Source: DATJGR01 sp963735085 (GTDB lineage: Bacteria; Pseudomonadota; Gammaproteobacteria; Pseudomonadales; Azotimanducaceae). Taken from it: DNA of 64,000 bases. The stretch lies in assembly GCA_963735085.1 (NCBI GenBank), contig CAVTJP010000005.1, forward strand, positions 1,922,001 through 1,986,000, given 5' to 3'. Numbering within the stretch: position 1 is the first letter of the stretch; every line of letters starts with the position of its first letter. Below the pieces are notes generated by a model, which saw nothing but the letters and a program-made list of their open reading frames with translations, did not search any database and had not been told where the DNA came from. Of this stretch, positions 33,108 through 41,748 are shown one piece after another. The translations under genes were made by a program, and so were the position numbers.

Positions 33108-34670
33108 ATGACCGATGCGTCGCGGCGCCCCATTCGTCGGGCGCTCCTGAGTGTTTCCGACAAGACCGGTATCGTTGATCTGGCGACTACGCTCGCGGCG
33201 CATGGGGTCGAAATCCTGTCGACCGGACGCACCTATCTCGCACTGAGAGAGAGCGGCATAGAAGCGCGCGAAGTGGCGGAATTTACCGGCTTTCCAGAGA
33301 TGATGGACGGTCGCGTCAAGACATTGCATCCGAAGATCCACGGGGGGATTCTGGCGCGCCGCGGCATCGACGATGCGGTCATGGCGCAGCACGGCATCGA
33401 ACCGATCGATCTGGTGGTGGTTGATCTGTATCCCTTCGAAGCGACCGTTGCACGTGCGGACGTGACGCTGGAAATGGCAATCGAGAACATCGATATCGGT
33501 GGTCCGGCGATGGTTCGATCGGCCGCCAAGAACAACGTGAGTGTTCTCGTCGTCGTGGATCCCAACGACTACGATGAGGTGCGCGGTGCGATCGAAGCAG
33601 GTGGTACGAATATCGCTTTACGCCATCGATTTGCGGCCAAGGCATTTGCGCATACTGCGCGTTACGATGCGGCGGTTGCCGCGTACTTGGCGGCGGGTGC
33701 AGACGACGCATTCCCGGACGTGTTGACGTTGCGGTTCGACAAACGCCAGGACATGCGCTACGGGGAAAACCCGCATCAACGTGCGGCCTTGTACGTGGAC
33801 CGGAACGAGCCGCGTGCCGGTACGGTGACCGGAGCGCGGCAATTGCAGGGGCGCGCACTTTCGTACAACAACGTCGCTGACACCGATGCCGCGCTCGAAT
33901 GCGTACGCCAGTTCGATGCCCCGGCGTGTGTGATCGTCAAACACGGCAACCCGTGTGGTGTCGCGATCGGTGCCGATCTGCGTGCGGCGTACGAACGTGC
34001 GTACGCAACTGATCCGACGTCGGCCTTCGGCGGCATCATTGCGTTCAATCGGCGCCTCGATGCCGCGACGCTGGAAACAATTCTCGAGCGCCAGTTCGTC
34101 GAAGTACTTGTGGCCCCGGAAGTGGACGACGGAGCCGTCGCGGCCGCGAAGCGTAAGAAGAACGTGCGGTTGCTCGCGAGCGGTGCATTCGCAACGAGAT
34201 CGCGCGGATTCGAATTCAAACGCGTTGGCGGAGGCTTGCTGATACAGACGTCCGATGACCGATTTCTGGGCGACGCGCCGTTGCATGTCGCAACACGCCG
34301 GGCGCCGTCGGAGTGCGAAATGACGGATCTGCTGTTTGCGTGGAAGGTCGCGTGGTTCGTCAAGTCGAATGCGATCGTCTACGCCAAGGACGGTGCGACG
34401 GTTGGTGTCGGTGCGGGCCAGATGAGTCGGGTTGTCAGCGCCCGGATCGCCGCAATGAAAGCGGCGGATGAAGGCCTCGAAGTAGCGGGATCGGTGATGG
34501 CATCCGACGGGTTGTTTCCGTTCCGGGACGGTATCGACGCGGCCGCCAGCGCAGGGGTGACCGCCGTGATCCAGCCCGGTGGTTCACTGCGCGACGCTGA
34601 GGTCATAGACGCAGCCAACCAACATGGCCTTGCGATGGTGGTTACGGGCTTGCGACATTTTCGACACTGA
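33108..34670 (+). CDS. purH: Bifunctional AICAR transformylase / IMP cyclohydrolase
   Basis: A 520-residue enzyme that performs the last two steps of purine synthesis. N-terminal cyclohydrolase domain (RRALLSVSDKTGIVDLA; KTLHPKIHGGIL; DLYPFEATV) and C-terminal transformylase domain with QDMRYGENPHQRAALY, VKHGNPCGVAIG with the catalytic Lys-His, and C-terminal VIQPGGSLRDAEVIDAANQH. It begins 6 bp after fis. The fis-purH-purD run couples purine synthesis with growth-rate control by gene order. Confidence 0.97.
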   Translation: MTDASRRPIRRALLSVSDKTGIVDLATTLAAHGVEILSTGRTYLALRESGIEAREVAEFTGFPEMMDGRVKTLHPKIHGGILARRGIDDAVMAQHGIEPIDLVVVDLYPFEATVARADVTLEMAIENIDIGGPAMVRSAAKNNVSVLVVVDPNDYDEVRGAIEAGGTNIALRHRFAAKAFAHTARYDAAVAAYLAAGADDAFPDVLTLRFDKRQDMRYGENPHQRAALYVDRNEPRAGTVTGARQLQGRALSYNNVADTDAALECVRQFDAPACVIVKHGNPCGVAIGADLRAAYERAYATDPTSAFGGIIAFNRRLDAATLETILERQFVEVLVAPEVDDGAVAAAKRKKNVRLLASGAFATRSRGFEFKRVGGGLLIQTSDDRFLGDAPLHVATRRAPSECEMTDLLFAWKVAWFVKSNAIVYAKDGATVGVGAGQMSRVVSARIAAMKAADEGLEVAGSVMASDGLFPFRDGIDAAASAGVTAVIQPGGSLRDAEVIDAANQHGLAMVVTGLRHFRH

Positions 34671-34712
34671 TCCTGACACTGAGATGGATACGTACCCACG
34701 AATGGGACAGCG

Positions 34713-35999
34713 ATGAAAGTTCTGATCGTAGGTGGCGGTGGACGTGAACATGCACTGGCATGGAAGGCCGCGCAGAGCAAGCGTGTCACCAAGGTGTACG
34801 TTGCCCCGGGGAACCCGGGCACTGCGCTCGAACCCAACGTCGAGAACGTGTCACTGGATGTCCTCGATTTTCCGGGCCTCGCCGATTTCGTCCGGGAGAC
34901 CGGCGTCGACCTGACGATCATTGGCCCCGAAGTTCCGCTGGTTGCAGGTATTCGAGACTATTTCGATGCGCGGGGTCTGGCGTGCTTCGGTCCATCACGC
35001 GCGGCGGCGCAGCTCGAAGGGTCGAAAGCGTTCACGAAAGCGTTTCTTGCGCGACATCGTATTCCGACTGCGGCGCACCGCACCTTTACGGATCTGTCGG
35101 AGGCGGAAGCATACATTCGAAAGCGTGGTGTGCCGATCGTCGTCAAGGCCGACGGACTCGCGGCAGGTAAGGGCGTTGTCGTGGCGCGCGCCCTCCCCGA
35201 AGCATTGGATGCGGTGCGTGAAATGCTGTCGGGCGCGGCGTTTGGCGATGCGGGACGCACAGTTGTGATCGAAGACTGCCTTGTGGGCGAGGAAGCGACC
35301 TTGATCTGCATCGCCGACGGCCACCGTGCGATTCCGTTTGCGAGTTCGCAGGATCACAAAACACGTGACGATGGCGATCGCGGCCCGAACACCGGCGGCA
35401 TGGGCGCGTACTCTCCGGCGCCGGTGGTGACCGACGAGATCCACGAACGCATCATGGCCGAAGTGATTCGCCCCGCGATCGCCGGCATGGCCGCCGACGG
35501 TGTTCCGTACATCGGTTTCCTGTACGCGGGCCTGATGATTGCGCCGGACGGCACGCCCAACGTCATCGAGTTCAATTGCCGGTTCGGTGATCCGGAAGCG
35601 CAGCCGGTGCTGGTGCGCCTCGACGCGGATATCGTCGAACTCTGCGAGGCGGCGCTGACCGGTCGCCTGGATTCGGTCGAACTGCGTTGGGATTCGCGCG
35701 TTGCGCTCGCAGTGGTGATGGCGGCTGGTGGCTACCCGGGCAGCTTCTCGAAAGGAGATGCGATCGAGGGCCTCGATAACGTCGGCAACGATGTGAAAGT
35801 GTTCCACGCAGGCACCCGGTTCGACGGCGAGCAGATCGTTACCGACGGCGGTCGCGTGCTGAGTGTGGTTGGGATGGGTGACGATATCGTTGCGGCGCAG
35901 CGGCGAACGTATCAGGCGGTCGATCATATTCGATATGCCAACCGCTATTTTCGACGCGACATTGGCTACCGGGCGGTGGCCCGCCTGGTGGACGCATAG
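34713..35999 (+). CDS. purD: Phosphoribosylamine-glycine ligase
   Basis: A 428-residue ATP-grasp enzyme that makes glycinamide ribonucleotide in purine synthesis. N-terminal KVLIVGGGGREHALAWK; ATP-grasp part with VKADGLAAGKGVVVA, EEATLICIADG, SQDHKTRDDGDRGPNTGGMGAYSP and IEFNCRFGDPEAQPVL. Full length relative to the family. It lies 42 bp after purH and ends the dusB-fis-purH-purD run. Confidence 0.97.
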   Translation: MKVLIVGGGGREHALAWKAAQSKRVTKVYVAPGNPGTALEPNVENVSLDVLDFPGLADFVRETGVDLTIIGPEVPLVAGIRDYFDARGLACFGPSRAAAQLEGSKAFTKAFLARHRIPTAAHRTFTDLSEAEAYIRKRGVPIVVKADGLAAGKGVVVARALPEALDAVREMLSGAAFGDAGRTVVIEDCLVGEEATLICIADGHRAIPFASSQDHKTRDDGDRGPNTGGMGAYSPAPVVTDEIHERIMAEVIRPAIAGMAADGVPYIGFLYAGLMIAPDGTPNVIEFNCRFGDPEAQPVLVRLDADIVELCEAALTGRLDSVELRWDSRVALAVVMAAGGYPGSFSKGDAIEGLDNVGNDVKVFHAGTRFDGEQIVTDGGRVLSVVGMGDDIVAAQRRTYQAVDHIRYANRYFRRDIGYRAVARLVDA

Positions 36000-36093
36000 G
36001 CAATCTTCAGCACGCCACATCGAGTCGATCGCGCACAATACGGTCAGCGCTAAGCGAATTGTCGGGGCGGGCTGGCACTGTGAAGCTTGCCGC

Positions 36094-37029
36094 ATGCTCG
36101 CCCGATTGTTACGCCGATTCGAACCGTTCTCCGCGTTGGAGTGGACGACGTTGTGCAGCATTGCGCGCCATGCACGTCTGTTGCGGTGCGCTGCGCAGCG
36201 TACGCTGGCACCGACCGGCCGCAAGCAGCACGGCAGTTGCTATCTCGTAAAGGGTGTCGTGCGACGCTGCGACAAGAGTGGCCTCGATGTTCAGATCGGC
36301 GATCAGGATGCAGCGGCGCGTCACGCGCTGCTGGTTGCCGGTGACGGAACATCGATCAGGACGATCGGCGCGGTGACGCTGTTGTGGATCAACCTCGATC
36401 CGGTCGCCTTCATGCTGGGTGCCGGTGCGGCCTTTGGCTATGCGGTTGAACACCTCGATGCGACGCCGGACGACTACTGGATGCATCGCTTCCTTGGGCC
36501 GGGGCTCGTCGAGTGCCTCCCGCCGGCATCGCTACAAGCAGTTTTTCGTGCGTTCGAGCCGATCGTCATACCGGCGGGCGAAGTGGTGGTTCAGGAAGGC
36601 GAAACTGCGGATCTCTTTTATGTGATAGCAAACGGCTCCGCTGAGGTGCGACGAGATGGTCGTCGACTTGCAGCATTGATCGCGGGAGATTCGTTCGGCG
36701 CGGACGCGCTCGTCAGCGGCTCGAGACGCAACGCGAGCGTCGTGATGCTGAGTGACGGACGCGTCATGTGTTTGTCTGCGGAGACCTTTCGGCGTCTGTT
36801 GGGCGAGCGGCTGGTGAGTTGGGTCGACGGACTCACCGCAGGCGCCCACACCATCGATCTCGCGGGGCGCGTGCGTGGTCCCGATGCGCTGCGGCGGCTC
36901 GCCGGCGAACTGGACCTTGCCGCAACGTATGTTTTCGAGGGTGCGGCCGAAGGCGATCGCGCGCTGGCGGCGTTCCTTGCCGCGCAACGTGGCGTGCGTG
37001 CGTTTGCGCGACGCGGTCGCCCGCGCTGA
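36094..37029 (+). CDS. Cyclic-nucleotide-binding domain protein with degenerate rhodanese-like tail
   Basis: A 311-residue protein without HTH. Residues about 5-110 look like a degenerate cNMP-fold domain (SALEWTTLCSIARHARLL, CYLVKGVVRR), residues about 130-245 like a second one (ASLQAVFRAFEPIVIPAGE, VVQEGETADLFYVIANGSAEV, GDSFGADALVSGSRRNASVVM). In the phosphate cassette the usual FGE is FGA, so cAMP binding is uncertain. The last 55 residues (LRRLAGELDLAATYVFEG, then ALAAFLAAQRGVRAFA) align by eye with the rhodanese part of cNMP-rhodanese proteins, but the catalytic cysteine place is a glutamate. It converges on the AAA ATPase gene 19 bp away. Start ATG 36094 chosen by family fit. Confidence 0.7.
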   Translation: MLARLLRRFEPFSALEWTTLCSIARHARLLRCAAQRTLAPTGRKQHGSCYLVKGVVRRCDKSGLDVQIGDQDAAARHALLVAGDGTSIRTIGAVTLLWINLDPVAFMLGAGAAFGYAVEHLDATPDDYWMHRFLGPGLVECLPPASLQAVFRAFEPIVIPAGEVVVQEGETADLFYVIANGSAEVRRDGRRLAALIAGDSFGADALVSGSRRNASVVMLSDGRVMCLSAETFRRLLGERLVSWVDGLTAGAHTIDLAGRVRGPDALRRLAGELDLAATYVFEGAAEGDRALAAFLAAQRGVRAFARRGRPR

Positions 37030-37048
37030 AGCCTATGCCTATGCCCTG

Positions 37049-38524
37049 TCAGGCGGGTACGGTACGGTCTTTGGCCCAGGCGCGCAGCGCCTGAACGGAA
37101 TCCGCGCGCAGCACCGACATCGGGTAGGTGCGGTTGATGGCGGCCAGCACGTCATCTGTAGCAACCGATGCGTGATGTGACGCGGATAGATAGCGCGCCG
37201 ACACGATGGCCTCTTCGATCTCTGCGCCAGTGAAGCCGTCGCTGTGCTCGGCAAGTTGATCCAGATCGAACGCGTTCGGGTCGAGGTCGCGTTTCATCAG
37301 ATGGATGCGGAAGATCTCGTGCCGTGTCGCAACGTCGGGAAGATCGACGAAGAAGATTTCGTCCATCCTGCCTTTGCGGACCAGCTCCGGCGGTAGTTCG
37401 GTGATGTTGTTGGAGGTCGCCACGATGAAGACTGGACGGTTGTTCTCCGCCATCCACGTCAACATCGTCGCGAGCACGCGCTTTGATGTCGCATTATCCG
37501 AATCGCCGGTCGCAATCCCTTTTTCGATTTCGTCTAGCCACAATACACACGGTGCCATCAGTTCGGCTTGGCGTAGTGAATTGCGCAGATTTCGCTCGGT
37601 CTCACCGAAGTACTTGTTGTACAGCGTTCCGAAGTCGAGGCGCAGCAGCGGTACGCCGAAGAGCCCGGCGACCGACTTCGCCGCGAGACTCTTGCCGCTG
37701 CCCTGCACACCGAGCAACAGCAGACCCTTCGGCCGATCTTTGCCGCCGGGTTTCAGTAACTCGTGCTCGCGCAGGCGCAGCCAGGCTTTCAGATTCGTCA
37801 GTCCGGCGACATTTGCGAACGACTCGGTATCGTACTCATAGTGCAGTACCCCTTCGGCATCGAGCAGTTCAAATTTCAGCTTGTTGATCTCAGGAATGTC
37901 GCTGTCGCTGATGGCGCCGTCGGCGAACACCGCGCGGCGGATCAGAATCTGCGCATCGGAGTGCGTGACGCCACGCAAGTTGGCAATGAGCTTGTCGAGT
38001 GTTTTGCTGTCGGTCGTCACCTTGCGACCCTTGTGCAGGCGCGCCCAGTCCTGTGCCTGTTTTCGGACCAACGCAAGCAGTTCTTCGTCGCTTGGTAACC
38101 GCAGATTGAACGTTGCGGTAAGCCGGCCGAGTTCCTGCGGAACCGTCAGCGCGTGGCTGACGAACACCAGGGTATTGCCGAGACGTTCGTAGTCGAGCGC
38201 GATGTCCTTGATGTGACGGATCGTCTTCGGTTCGCCGGCCAGATAAGGGTGCATGTCGCACAGCGCGTAAAGTGCCGGACCTGGCGTCGCACCGATCTGG
38301 ATCAGTGTTTCGTTCGGCTCCGCGTATCTGACTGGATCGTGGCGGTCGCCAACGAGCTCGCCACGTCGCAGCCCGCGCGTGGCGGACCACTCGCTGAACG
38401 GTAGGCCGCGCTGCAGCGCGAACTGCATTAGTAGCGCAAGCACACGGCGTTCGTCGGGGGATTCGATGACAACGATCGGTATGCTCGCGTCGAGGATCAG
38501 GCCCAGGTCCCGGGTATCACTCAC
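37049..38524 (-). CDS. Ycf46-like AAA+ ATPase
   Basis: A 491-residue ATPase with an inactive-looking N-terminal P-loop-fold half (SIPIVVIESPDERRVLALLM ... DIALDYERLGNTLVFVSHAL) and a C-terminal AAA+ module: Walker A GVQGSGKS, Walker B VLWLDEIEKG, sensor TSNNITELPPELVRKGRMDEIFFVD and C-terminal lid AEHSDGFTGAEIEEAIVSAR. The length and FGTLYNKYFGETERNLRNSL match the Ycf46 group of cyanobacteria and plastids, where it affects photosynthesis and CO2 uptake; in proteobacteria the role is unknown. P. aeruginosa has a relative at the same place (PA0657, from memory). It is divergent from hinT. Confidence 0.85.
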   Translation of the reverse strand: MSDTRDLGLILDASIPIVVIESPDERRVLALLMQFALQRGLPFSEWSATRGLRRGELVGDRHDPVRYAEPNETLIQIGATPGPALYALCDMHPYLAGEPKTIRHIKDIALDYERLGNTLVFVSHALTVPQELGRLTATFNLRLPSDEELLALVRKQAQDWARLHKGRKVTTDSKTLDKLIANLRGVTHSDAQILIRRAVFADGAISDSDIPEINKLKFELLDAEGVLHYEYDTESFANVAGLTNLKAWLRLREHELLKPGGKDRPKGLLLLGVQGSGKSLAAKSVAGLFGVPLLRLDFGTLYNKYFGETERNLRNSLRQAELMAPCVLWLDEIEKGIATGDSDNATSKRVLATMLTWMAENNRPVFIVATSNNITELPPELVRKGRMDEIFFVDLPDVATRHEIFRIHLMKRDLDPNAFDLDQLAEHSDGFTGAEIEEAIVSARYLSASHHASVATDDVLAAINRTYPMSVLRADSVQALRAWAKDRTVPA

Positions 38525-38592
38525 GTGCGCCTCCTTGCTTTCATGGGCCAGGTCGATCCGCTAAAGTGACTTGGTGTTTTCGAGGACGTGCC

Positions 38593-38937
38593 GTGGAACC
38601 GGATTGCCTCTTTTGTAAGATTGCCGCACGGCAACTGCCAAGTGAGATCGTCTACGAGGACGACACCTTGCTCGCATTCAACGACATCAGTCCTCAGGCA
38701 CCGACTCACGTACTCATTATTCCAAAACGTCACTTGGCTACCGTGAACGACGTAGCAGCCGCCGATGCGGGGCTGTTCTCGACGCTGGTTTTGTGCGCAC
38801 GGAGCATCGCGACCGACCTCGGCATCGCCACGCCAGGCTATCGGTTGCTGTTCAATTGCAACGCCGCGGGCGGCCAGACCGTATATCACCTGCATCTACA
38901 CCTGCTTGGCGGTCGCCAACTCAAAGGGCTGGGCTGA
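38593..38937 (+). CDS. hinT: HIT-family purine nucleoside phosphoramidase
   Basis: A 114-residue histidine-triad hydrolase that cleaves adenosine-5-monophosphoramidates. Zinc-like CLFCKIA at the start and the catalytic H-x-H-x-H in VYHLHLHLLGG at 97-105. I use the GTG at 38593 because EPDCLFCKI is the usual N-terminus; the frame is open to 38566. Its stop overlaps the coq7 start (TGATG). Confidence 0.92.
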   Translation: MEPDCLFCKIAARQLPSEIVYEDDTLLAFNDISPQAPTHVLIIPKRHLATVNDVAAADAGLFSTLVLCARSIATDLGIATPGYRLLFNCNAAGGQTVYHLHLHLLGGRQLKGLG

Positions 38938-39572
38938 TGCCGCGGGGCTCACTGCTCGATCTCGCGGTGGTTGCAGCAGATCGCGTGCTGAGGACGCTCG
39001 CGGGGCGTCACACTCCGGAGCGCGCCTCGCCAGCGCAGTCCCTTGCTGCAGCGCCGCTGGACGACGCGAGCAAAGCGCATTCGGCAGGCCTCATGCGCGT
39101 GAATCACGCCGGCGAAGTTTGCGCCCAGGCGTTGTACGAGGGGCAGGCGCTGGTTGCGCGCGATGTGCGCGTACGCGAAGCACTGTTGCGCGCGGCGCGT
39201 GAAGAGGAAGACCATCTCGCGTGGTGCGGCGAGCGTCTGCGGGAGCTCGAAAGTCGACCAAGCGTGTTGAATCCGTTGTGGTATGGGATGTCATTTGCGA
39301 TAGGTGCCGCGACCGGACTCATGGGTGACCAGATCAGTCTCGGCTTTGTTGCAGCAACGGAAGATCAGGTGTGCCGGCATCTGAGTCGACATCTGAACGA
39401 ACTACCGGCCGATGACGAGCGCAGTCGTGCGATCGTGATGCAAATGCGCGACGACGAGGCGCGCCACGGAACGGCAGCACTCGAAGCCGGCGGGAAGGAT
39501 TTCCCGCAGCCTGCGAAGGACGCGATGACGCTGGTCTCCGGCGTCATGACGGCATCCGCCTACCGGGTCTAG
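38937..39572 (+). CDS. coq7: 2-polyprenyl-3-methyl-6-methoxy-1,4-benzoquinone monooxygenase
   Basis: A 211-residue di-iron hydroxylase of ubiquinone synthesis (Coq7 type, which replaces the flavin enzyme UbiF in many proteobacteria). Diiron ligands in GEVCAQALYEGQ, REEEDHLAWC, EDQVCRHL and RDDEARHG. The hydrophobic stretch PLWYGMSFAIGAATGLMG is the membrane-associating part. Start ATG 38937 overlaps the hinT stop. It is followed by a 67 bp convergent gap to the OsmC gene; the speD gene found here in P. aeruginosa is absent. Confidence 0.95.
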   Translation: MPRGSLLDLAVVAADRVLRTLAGRHTPERASPAQSLAAAPLDDASKAHSAGLMRVNHAGEVCAQALYEGQALVARDVRVREALLRAAREEEDHLAWCGERLRELESRPSVLNPLWYGMSFAIGAATGLMGDQISLGFVAATEDQVCRHLSRHLNELPADDERSRAIVMQMRDDEARHGTAALEAGGKDFPQPAKDAMTLVSGVMTASAYRV

Positions 39573-39639
39573 GAACGAGGGTGCAGAGGCGCTCATTTGC
39601 CCCATGGGAGTCGATCCCCCGGGGCTGAGTTCTTCGCTG

Positions 39640-40065
39640 CTATGTGCTGGTTTCGACAATCTCGAAGTCGTGGGTCATCTCGACGCCGCCCCGTTGCAGC
39701 ATCAGCGAAGCGGAGCAGTATTTCGTCGCGGACAACTCGACTGCGCGTTCAATCTGGTGGCGTTTCAGATTCCGGCCGGTGACGATGAAGTGAATATGTA
39801 TGCTCGTGAAAACGGCGGGAATGGCATCGGCGCGCTCCGCTGTTAACTGCGTCACACAGTCAGTGACGTCCTGACGAGATTTCTTCAGGATGTCGATCAC
39901 GTCAATCGATGTACAGCCACCCAGTCCCATCAGTACCATCTCCATGGGCCGCGAGCCCAGGTTCCGGCCGCCGTGATCTGGTGGTCCATCAATGATCAAA
40001 CTGTGACCGCTTTCGGATTGGGCAATGAATTGACTGTCTTTCATCCACAGGATACTGGCCTTCAT
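39640..40065 (-). CDS. OsmC/Ohr family protein (YhfA-like)
   Basis: A 141-residue OsmC-fold protein. The conserved MVLMGLGGCTSIDVIDILKKSRQ carries the reactive cysteine near residue 51 and YCSASLML a second at about 117, as in peroxide-reducing OsmC/YhfA enzymes. It is divergent from crp across 163 bp, the same arrangement as yhfA-crp in E. coli and PA0653-vfr in P. aeruginosa (from memory). Peroxidase activity is inferred from family only. Confidence 0.9.
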   Translation of the reverse strand: MKASILWMKDSQFIAQSESGHSLIIDGPPDHGGRNLGSRPMEMVLMGLGGCTSIDVIDILKKSRQDVTDCVTQLTAERADAIPAVFTSIHIHFIVTGRNLKRHQIERAVELSATKYCSASLMLQRGGVEMTHDFEIVETST

Positions 40066-40228
40066 TGCAATCTCATCAATGTGATCTCGTGACGGTCTAA
40101 GAGGAAACGATGTTAACTCCGACCGTTCGGTCTCCCAAACTGTGCCACTCGTCGAGCGACGCTCGTCTACCGGTTCACGCCTGTGCCAGAGTCCAAATCG
40201 ACAGGCACGTCACCAAGGAGCGTAGGAA

Positions 40229-40936
40229 ATGCTTGCAATGAAAAGTACCCACCCGATAGGCGTTGTACCGAAGCGTCCGATGGTCAAAGGGTATCAAACA
40301 ACGATGTTGAACACGGACAGTTCGGAGAACACCCATCTAGATGCTTTTCTAACCGCCGCGCATCGCCGGAAGTATCCGGCGAAAAGTACGCTGATCTACG
40401 CCGGCGACAAGTCTGATTCGATTTACTACATCACGAAGGGTTCGGTCACGGTTCTGGTGGAAGACGAGTCCGGCCGCGAGATCATCGTGGCGTATCTGAA
40501 CAAGGGCGACTTCTTCGGTGAAATGCCGTTGTTCTTCGACGCGAGTTCACGCTCGGCGTGGATCAAAGCAAAAACGGAGTGCGAAGTCGCAGAACTGTCG
40601 TACCCGAAGTTCAAAGAGTTGGCCGAGAAGCATACCGAACTGTTGTATGCGGTCGGTCGTCAGATGGCCGAACGGCTGCGCAAAACCACTCAGAAGGTCA
40701 GCGATCTCGCATTTCTGGATGTAACTGGTCGGGTGGCGCGCACCTTGCTCGATCTGACAAAACAACCCGATGCGATGACACATCCGGACGGCATGCAGAT
40801 CAAGATCACGCGCCAGGAAATTGGCCGTATCGTCGGCTGTTCGCGAGAGATGGTGGGGCGGGTCCTGAAGACACTCGTCGAGCAGGGGCTCGTATCGGTT
40901 AAGGGCAAAACGATGGTGGTGTTCGGTACCCGATGA
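40229..40936 (+). CDS. crp: cAMP receptor protein family global regulator (Crp/Vfr-like)
   Basis: A 235-residue transcription regulator. The cAMP domain has KYPAKSTLIYAGDKSDSIYYI, GDFFGEMPLF and SRSAWIKAKTECEVAELSY with the FGE and R-S-A cAMP-phosphate site. The HTH reads KITRQEIGRIVGCSREMVGRVLKTL, nearly the E. coli CRP helix, so target recognition is probably of the TGTGA type. The start at 40229 is fixed by AAGGAG at 40216-40221; this gives an N-terminal extension of about 25 residues over E. coli CRP. Another in-frame ATG (40304) would give the short form. A strong terminator follows at 40952. Confidence 0.95.
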   Translation: MLAMKSTHPIGVVPKRPMVKGYQTTMLNTDSSENTHLDAFLTAAHRRKYPAKSTLIYAGDKSDSIYYITKGSVTVLVEDESGREIIVAYLNKGDFFGEMPLFFDASSRSAWIKAKTECEVAELSYPKFKELAEKHTELLYAVGRQMAERLRKTTQKVSDLAFLDVTGRVARTLLDLTKQPDAMTHPDGMQIKITRQEIGRIVGCSREMVGRVLKTLVEQGLVSVKGKTMVVFGTR

Positions 40937-40951
40937 TCGTTCGATGACCCA

Positions 40952-40979
40952 AAAAAAGCCCGCCAGCGCGGGCTTTTTT
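40952..40979 (+). terminator. Rho-independent terminator after crp
   Basis: AAAAAAGCCCGC (40952-40963) pairs perfectly with GCGGGCTTTTTT (40968-40979) around CAGC, 15 bp after the crp stop. The symmetrical A and T tracts allow it to work in both directions, for crp and for the convergent small P-loop gene. Confidence 0.92.
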
Positions 40980-41020
40980 CGTTTCATACGGTTTGTTTCG
41001 CGCGTGTGGCGATCGTTGCC

Positions 41021-41548
41021 TCAGAGGTCCAACAGCGCAACGATGCGATGCGCGGCTTCATCGGCGGTGCATTGGCTGGTGTCGATTTTCAGCTTCGGCG
41101 TTGGCATCCTGCGAAACTCGAACCCGCCTTCGTCGCGCAGGCGACGATACTCGTCGAGCGAAGCGAGTTTGCCCAGTTCGCGGCGGCCTTCGCTTTCGAT
41201 GCGCGATTCGATCACCACGTCCGGGCATGTCAGCTCGACGAACACGATCTCACCGCCGAGACGTTCGATGATGACGCAGGCGTGTGAGATGAATGAAGGC
41301 CGAATTTCCGCCCGCGGCTCGAAGGTAAACACGAGCGAGCGATTCGCGTGAACCGCTTCGCGCAGCACTTCGGTCCATGCCCATTCGCGAATGCGAATGA
41401 ACGCGTGCATGTCGGTATCGAACACGCCGCTGACGAGATTTTCCGCGAGATGATCCGGGAACAATCGGAAACCCGTTTGCTGCGCGACGCCCCGCGCGAT
41501 GGTCAGCTTGCCGGAAGCGGTGGGCCCGAAGATAAAGACGACTTGCAC
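41021..41548 (-). CDS. Small P-loop kinase-like protein
   Basis: A 175-residue protein starting QVVFIFGPTASGKLTIARGV, with Walker A GPTASGK at 8-14, then a shikimate/gluconate-kinase-like fold (TDMHAFIRIREW; RSLVFTFEPRAE). GGEIVFVELTCPDVVIESRI is a typical strand-helix before the lid. I do not recognise a specific substrate. I choose the GTG at 41548, with GGAG eight bases upstream; the frame runs to 41605 with no similarity. It sits between crp and the RDD gene, an insertion relative to the crp-trpC neighbourhood of P. aeruginosa. Confidence 0.75.
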   Translation of the reverse strand: MQVVFIFGPTASGKLTIARGVAQQTGFRLFPDHLAENLVSGVFDTDMHAFIRIREWAWTEVLREAVHANRSLVFTFEPRAEIRPSFISHACVIIERLGGEIVFVELTCPDVVIESRIESEGRRELGKLASLDEYRRLRDEGGFEFRRMPTPKLKIDTSQCTADEAAHRIVALLDL

Positions 41549-41748
41549 GTGACAGCTCCGCGTGGTGTTCAACGATGCCCGTTCGACGAATGGGCAAATT
41601 GGCAAAATGGGCGAACGTCGTCGCCGCGAAGCGCGCTATCGTGCCGTTGCGAGGAAGCCAACGCAACTCGATCGCCAGCGGGCGGTGGACTCCGCGCGAC
41701 CTGCGGCGCGTACCGAATGTCATTGCTGCGTTGTGTCATCATCGGCCG

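Noticed and set aside
40066..40228. A CRP-binding site for autoregulation in the OsmC-crp gap
   Set aside because: TGTGATCTCGTGAC at about 40079 has a left half-site but no TCACA right half; I cannot support a site.
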